NCBI RefSeq assembly: GCF_010537335.1
Contig: NZ_AP019711.1
Location: forward strand, 1 to 64,000
Direction: 5' to 3'
Source of the DNA: Amedibacterium intestinale
GTDB taxonomy: Bacteria > Bacillota_I > Bacilli_A > Erysipelotrichales > Erysipelotrichaceae
Length of the DNA: 64,000 nucleotides
The notes under the pieces are model-generated. The model saw only the letters and a program-made list of their open reading frames with translations. It did not search any database and was not told the origin of the DNA. How positions within the stretch are numbered: position 1 is the first letter of the stretch; each line of letters starts with the position of its first letter. The translations under genes and the position numbers were made by a program. Below are positions 59,898 through 64,000 of the stretch, one piece after another.

Positions 59898-61208
59898 TTA
59901 TACTTGCTTATTCTTTTTGATATGCCATAGATAAAAGATGGCTAAAAGAGCACAAAACAACTCACAAACAGGGAAAGCTAGCCATATACCTGTTATACCA
60001 AAACATATAGATAAAAGAAAGGCGCATAAAATAATTCCAAAAAATCCTCTAAATAAAGCTAAAATAGATGAGTATTTGCTTTTTTCAATGGCGGCTAGCC
60101 AGCTGATAGTAGAAATATTGATGCCTGTAAATAAGAAACCAAGAAAGTAAATACGTAATCCATCTGAAGCAAAATTAGCAAGAGTCTGATTGTTTTCACT
60201 GTTAAAAATCGCAATGATATCTCCTGTAAATAGATATACAAGAAGAATAAGAAGGATACTAACGATAAAAGATACTTTTAAAGATAATGTTAATAAATGA
60301 TTGATATTATTTGTTTCTTTTTTACCATAACATCGACTGATCAAAGGTTGACAGCCCAGAGATATACCTGTAAATATCGCAATCGAAACCAAAGATAAAT
60401 TGGCAATGATGCCATAAGCAGCAACTGCAATATTGCCAGCTTGTGCCAAGAGTAAAAAGTTAAAAACAATTAAAACGATTCCTGAAGAAAATTCATTTAT
60501 AAAAGAAGAGAAGCCTAAGGTAAATATGGTTTTTAAATAAGAGATTTTCAAATCTTTTAAAACAAACTTTAAAGAATTTGTTTTTTTAAAAAAATGAATA
60601 GATAAAATACATAGACTGATGATAGGAGCTAATCCAGTCGCAAAAGCGGCACCAAAAATACCCCAGTTAAGTGGGTACATAAAAACATAATCCAAAATGA
60701 TATTTGATAAACTTCCAATTAACATCCCGCTCATAGCTAGTTTCGGATCATTGTCATTTCTAAGATAAGCAATCATAATATTATTCAAGATGAAAAAAGG
60801 GGCAAAGCATAAAATGGTTTTTAAATATAAAGTAGTTGTTGGCAATATTTCTCCATTTGCACCTAATATAGATGCGATGTCTTCGCTAAAAAGAATACCT
60901 GTCATACATAATAAAATTCCAGAAAGTGTTCCAAAAAGAAATGTAAAGCTAAATAAAGAAGAAGCTTCTGCATTTCTTTTCTGACTATGTAAAATAGTAA
61001 ATCGTGTGGCAGAACCAATCCCCAATAACAAGGCAAAGGCAGACATTAGATTATATACAGGTATTGCGATATTTAAGGAAGCTAGTCCATTGCTACCTAA
61101 ACAGGCAGAGATAAAATACGTATCTGCGAGTACGTATAAGGAAATAGCGAGCATTCCTAATACATTGGAAGATACATATTTCATAAAATCGTTTCGTAAT
61201 GTATTCAT
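59898..61208 (-). CDS. MATE family efflux transporter
   Basis: The 436-residue protein has twelve membrane segments in two six-helix halves. It shows MATE patterns such as ADTYFISACLGSNGLASLNIAIP at the first half and GISLGCQPLISRCYGKKE near its end. MATE proteins export cationic or drug-like compounds with Na+ or H+ exchange; the substrate here is unknown. ATG 61208 has an AGGAGG site. It follows a GNAT acetyltransferase gene on the same strand, but a terminator hairpin between them suggests separate transcripts. It is convergent with the group II intron. Confidence 0.9.
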   Translation of the reverse strand: MNTLRNDFMKYVSSNVLGMLAISLYVLADTYFISACLGSNGLASLNIAIPVYNLMSAFALLLGIGSATRFTILHSQKRNAEASSLFSFTFLFGTLSGILLCMTGILFSEDIASILGANGEILPTTTLYLKTILCFAPFFILNNIMIAYLRNDNDPKLAMSGMLIGSLSNIILDYVFMYPLNWGIFGAAFATGLAPIISLCILSIHFFKKTNSLKFVLKDLKISYLKTIFTLGFSSFINEFSSGIVLIVFNFLLLAQAGNIAVAAYGIIANLSLVSIAIFTGISLGCQPLISRCYGKKETNNINHLLTLSLKVSFIVSILLILLVYLFTGDIIAIFNSENNQTLANFASDGLRIYFLGFLFTGINISTISWLAAIEKSKYSSILALFRGFFGIILCAFLLSICFGITGIWLAFPVCELFCALLAIFYLWHIKKNKQV

Positions 61209-61243
61209 GTATTTCCTCCTAAGAATATGTATGAAATTATATC

Positions 61244-61272
61244 AAAAAAGAAAAAGAGAAATCTCTCTTTTT
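61244..61272 (-). terminator. Hairpin after the GNAT gene
   Basis: AAAAAGAGA pairs perfectly with TCTCTTTTT over a 4-nt loop. Read on the minus strand it is followed by more T residues and overlaps the stop of the GNAT gene. Confidence 0.7.
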
Positions 61273-61795
61273 ATAATTTTTTAGGATGCATCATATAAGA
61301 AACAATGCTTCCATATCCATTTTTAAATGTTTGCGTATATTCATCAAAAGATATATCACTGGAATAATACATGATTTCAAAATCCTGTGTAAAGGCATTC
61401 ACACGTAAATGAGATCTTAAAAAACCATTTGTCATATAAAACTGCTTTCTTTTTTCACGTAGTTCTTTATGTTCTTTTAAGCATTCCATCGTATCTTCAA
61501 TTTCCAGGAAAATTCTTTTACCTTCATATTTGTTCTTTAATAAGGTTAATGCAGTACTTCCATATCCTTTCCCTCTGCAGTTTTTATCAATGGCAAAATA
61601 ATCAATAAATACCATGTCTTTATGTTCTACTGCAATAAAAAGTCCTACACAAACTTCATCATCTATTAAAGCATATAGTTTTACATGTTTTCTTCTGAAT
61701 AGAAAAAATGGCTTTTTTTCAACAGCTGGGAAAGCTTCGTTGTAAATTTCTTTTATTTTCTTTTTATCTTCTGCATTTGCTAATCTAAGAATCAT
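61271..61795 (-). CDS. GNAT family N-acetyltransferase
   Basis: A single GNAT domain of 174 residues with the acetyl-CoA-binding motif CRGKGYGSTAL after FIDYFAIDKN and a core EIEDTMECLKEH helix. Members acetylate amines on proteins, antibiotics or small metabolites. Nothing in the context fixes the substrate, although the MATE gene nearby might hint at detoxification. The start ATG 61795 has an AGGAGGAAG site. The gene is complete. Confidence 0.87.
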   Translation of the reverse strand: MILRLANAEDKKKIKEIYNEAFPAVEKKPFFLFRRKHVKLYALIDDEVCVGLFIAVEHKDMVFIDYFAIDKNCRGKGYGSTALTLLKNKYEGKRIFLEIEDTMECLKEHKELREKRKQFYMTNGFLRSHLRVNAFTQDFEIMYYSSDISFDEYTQTFKNGYGSIVSYMMHPKKL

Positions 61796-61887
61796 ATACT
61801 TCCTCCTGTCTTATTATTATACAATAGAAACAACGATTCTGCCTAGCTATCTATTCGTGTTATAATACAGGAAAGGAAGGGATCATA

Positions 61888-63204
61888 ATGGAACAGGAAT
61901 CTTTATTTGAGGAAGTATCTTTTCAGCCTTTAGCAAGCAGAATGCGTCCTGCATCTCTTAGTGAATATGTAGGACAAAAACATTTGGTTGGGGAAGGAAA
62001 AGTTCTTTGGAAACTGATTGAAAAAGATCAAATCACAAGCATGATTTTCTGGGGACCTCCAGGAGTAGGAAAAACCACATTGGCAAGAATTATTGCGCAT
62101 CATACAAAGTCAAGATTTATTGATTTTTCTGCGGTTACAAGTGGAATAAGAGAAATACGACAAGTTATGAAAGAAGCACAGGACAGCATGGTATATGGAC
62201 AAAGAACGATTTTATTTGTAGATGAAATACATCGTTTTAATAAAGCTCAGCAGGATGCTTTTCTTCCTTATGTAGAAAAAGGAAGTATTATTTTAATTGG
62301 TGCGACAACTGAAAATCCTTCCTTTGAAATCAATTCAGCATTATTGTCTCGCTGCAAGGTCTTTGTGTTAAAAGCTTTAGAAGATGAAGATATTTTGGAA
62401 TTGTTGAAAACAACGCTGCATAGCCCAAAAGGACTTGGCAAGGAAAACATACAAATAGAAGAATCTATATTGAAACAATTGGCTGCATTTGCGAATGGGG
62501 ATGCCAGAGTGGCGTTAAATACATTGGAAATGTGTGTGTTAAATGCAGAAAATACAGATGGTGTACAAATCGTAAATGAAGAGGTATTGGCACAATGTAT
62601 TTCACAGAAATCTTTATTGTATGATAAAAAAGGAGAAGAACATTATAATTTGATTAGTGCCTTGCATAAATCAATGCGAAACAGCGATGTACAGGCATCT
62701 ATTTACTGGCTGGCAAGAATGCTGGAAGCAGGAGAAGATCCGCTGTATATTGCCAGAAGACTTGTTCGTTTTGCTAGTGAAGATGTCGGTATGGCAGATA
62801 GCAGAGCATTGGAAATCTGTGTGTCTGTATATCAGGCATGTCATTTTATTGGAATGCCTGAGTGCAGTGTACATTTAACACATGCAATCACTTATTTATC
62901 CTTAGCTCCAAAAAGCAATGCATTGTATATGGCATATGAACATGCCAAAATCGATGCGATGAAAATGCGCAGTGAACCAGTGCCTTTGCATTTACGAAAT
63001 GCAGTAACCAGTTTAATGAAAGAACTGCATTATGGAGAAGGATATCAGTATGCACATGATCATGAAGATAAATTAACCGCAATGAAATGTCTTCCTGACT
63101 CGTTACAAGGCAAGCTATATTATAAGCCAACAATCCAAGGCTCGGAACAAAAAGTAAAATTACGTATGGAACAGATTGAAAACTGGAAGAAAAACAATAC
63201 ATGA
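61888..63204 (+). CDS. rarA: Replication-associated recombination protein A (RarA/MgsA AAA+ ATPase)
   Basis: The 438-residue AAA+ clamp-loader-like ATPase starts with LASRMRPASLSEYVGQKHL. It contains Walker A GPPGVGKTTLAR, Walker B LFVDEIHRFN and sensor 1 IGATTENPSF, then the C-terminal MgsA domain (GEDPLYIARRLVRFASEDVG). It acts at stalled replication forks with SSB, and its homologue Mgs1/WRNIP1 does the same in eukaryotes. It is transcribed away from the GNAT gene. GGAAAGGAAGG before ATG 61888 is the ribosome site. Confidence 0.96.
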   Translation: MEQESLFEEVSFQPLASRMRPASLSEYVGQKHLVGEGKVLWKLIEKDQITSMIFWGPPGVGKTTLARIIAHHTKSRFIDFSAVTSGIREIRQVMKEAQDSMVYGQRTILFVDEIHRFNKAQQDAFLPYVEKGSIILIGATTENPSFEINSALLSRCKVFVLKALEDEDILELLKTTLHSPKGLGKENIQIEESILKQLAAFANGDARVALNTLEMCVLNAENTDGVQIVNEEVLAQCISQKSLLYDKKGEEHYNLISALHKSMRNSDVQASIYWLARMLEAGEDPLYIARRLVRFASEDVGMADSRALEICVSVYQACHFIGMPECSVHLTHAITYLSLAPKSNALYMAYEHAKIDAMKMRSEPVPLHLRNAVTSLMKELHYGEGYQYAHDHEDKLTAMKCLPDSLQGKLYYKPTIQGSEQKVKLRMEQIENWKKNNT

Positions 63205-63274
63205 TTCTTCTTGTATATACGTAAATAGAACTATAAAATAAATTAGAAAAGGAATATGGAAAGGGGCGTATTAA

Positions 63275-64000
63275 ATGAGTGATACGATAGTAAAATGCAA
63301 AGCTGTTTTTTTTGATATTGATGGAACCTTTTATGATCATGTGACAAATCAAATCTTGCCATCTTCCATACAGGCAGTAAAAGAGCTAAAAGAAAAAGGG
63401 TATAAGGTTGCCTTGTGTTCTGGAAGACCTTTGCGTATGGCGAAAGAACTTCCTTTATTTGAAAATATTTCATGGGATGGTTTTGTTGGAAGTGCGGGAA
63501 ATGTAGTCTATGATGAAAATTTAAATATATTAGTAAAAAAAGGATTTGCAGATGAAGAATTGCAAAACATATTTTCTATTGCGAAAGAAAAGGATATTGC
63601 CTGTTACGTAAATGGGGAAGATGTGTATTTAACAAAAGATGATGAAGAGGCAAAGAAAGTTTTAAAACAGTTTCATGTAGAAATACCAAAAGAAATAAGA
63701 GAGTATAAAACAGGAGATCAGGTAGAAATGATTAGTATGTTTAAAGGATATGATTATGATTATTCTGCTTTCTTAAAGGTAAAAGATTTGCGACTTCAAA
63801 AATCAAGTGGTGTCATTATGGATATTGTGAAAGATGGAGTAAACAAAGTACATGGCATTGATGCATTGATGGAATATTGGGGCTTAAAAGAGCATGGATA
63901 TATAGCATTTGGAGATTCTATGAATGATAAAGAGATGCTGGAACATGCTAATATTGGAATTGCCATGGAAAATGGTGATGAGGCTTTATTTTCTTATGCA
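63275..64000 (+). CDS. Cof-type HAD-IIB family hydrolase, N-terminal part
   Basis: The frame runs from ATG 63275, after AAAGGGG, to the window edge without a stop, giving 242 visible residues. It has the HAD nucleophile FFDIDGTFYD, ALCSGRP (motif II Ser), a Cof-type C2 cap in the middle, and FGDSMNDKEML (motif IV Asp residues). Such phosphatases act on sugar phosphates, nucleotides or pyridoxal phosphate. The last few dozen residues lie outside the window. It follows rarA by 70 bases, and no terminator is seen between them. Confidence 0.9.
   Translation, partial: MSDTIVKCKAVFFDIDGTFYDHVTNQILPSSIQAVKELKEKGYKVALCSGRPLRMAKELPLFENISWDGFVGSAGNVVYDENLNILVKKGFADEELQNIFSIAKEKDIACYVNGEDVYLTKDDEEAKKVLKQFHVEIPKEIREYKTGDQVEMISMFKGYDYDYSAFLKVKDLRLQKSSGVIMDIVKDGVNKVHGIDALMEYWGLKEHGYIAFGDSMNDKEMLEHANIGIAMENGDEALFSYA

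Overview
The window is AT-rich, densely coded DNA from a low-GC Gram-positive (Bacillota). It has strong AGGAGG-type ribosome binding sites, intrinsic terminators with long U-tracts, an hprK-lgt-ppaX-trxB block, enzyme I of the PTS, DegV proteins, CDP-glycerol/teichoic-acid genes and an oxygen-sensitive glycyl-radical hydroxyproline pathway. Together these suggest an anaerobic gut Firmicute, most likely of the Erysipelotrichia; the taxon is inference and no 16S gene is present.

Region 1 (1-20360) is a cell-envelope locus. After the tail of gpsA come a membrane-anchored PIG-L deacetylase, a YfhO-type GT-C protein, a CsbB-type polyprenyl-phosphate glycosyltransferase and a GtcA flippase, which together form a lipid-linked-sugar decoration module. 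Next are the teichoic-acid ABC exporter (TagG/TagH), TagD, two large GT2-TagF fusion polymerases, a stand-alone CDP-glycerol transferase, an acyltransferase, another multi-pass GT-C-like protein, a secreted metallo-beta-lactamase-fold protein with GW-like wall-binding repeats, and a second CsbB-type transferase.

Region 2 (20392-23951) is a nested transposon. An ISL3-family element with a zinc-ribbon accessory gene has its transposase split by an IS3-family element. Removing the IS3 element and one 3-bp target copy restores the reading frame.

Region 3 (24000-46770) is chromosomal metabolism. It holds glgP and a type I pullulanase; two tandem DegV proteins; an ECF sigma/anti-sigma pair next to an unusual secreted Asn-rich repeat protein; uvrA-hprK-lgt::ppaX-trxB with an Lgt-PpaX fusion; an AraC-cupin regulator divergent from PAP2-ROK kinase-two esterases, with cre-like sites at both start regions; and ptsI.

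Region 4 (46705-50925) is accessory. An IS1634-family element lies between 105-bp direct repeats that contain the ptsI terminator and the promoter of the next gene. A thioesterase follows, then a compact DUF3791/DUF3990 (ADP-ribosyltransferase-like) module, about 350 bp of apparently decayed DNA and tRNA-Leu(CAG).

Region 5 (50980-57500) is a trans-4-hydroxyproline reductive operon: XRE-cupin regulator, GRE activase, HypD, ProC and a TSUP transporter, preceded by repeated palindromic operator-like sites. A DUF2871 membrane protein follows.

Region 6 (57600-64000) has a small membrane-peptide gene with an in-frame stop, its terminator, and a group IIC intron inserted directly after that terminator. 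MATE and GNAT genes (minus strand), rarA and a truncated Cof-type HAD gene close the window.
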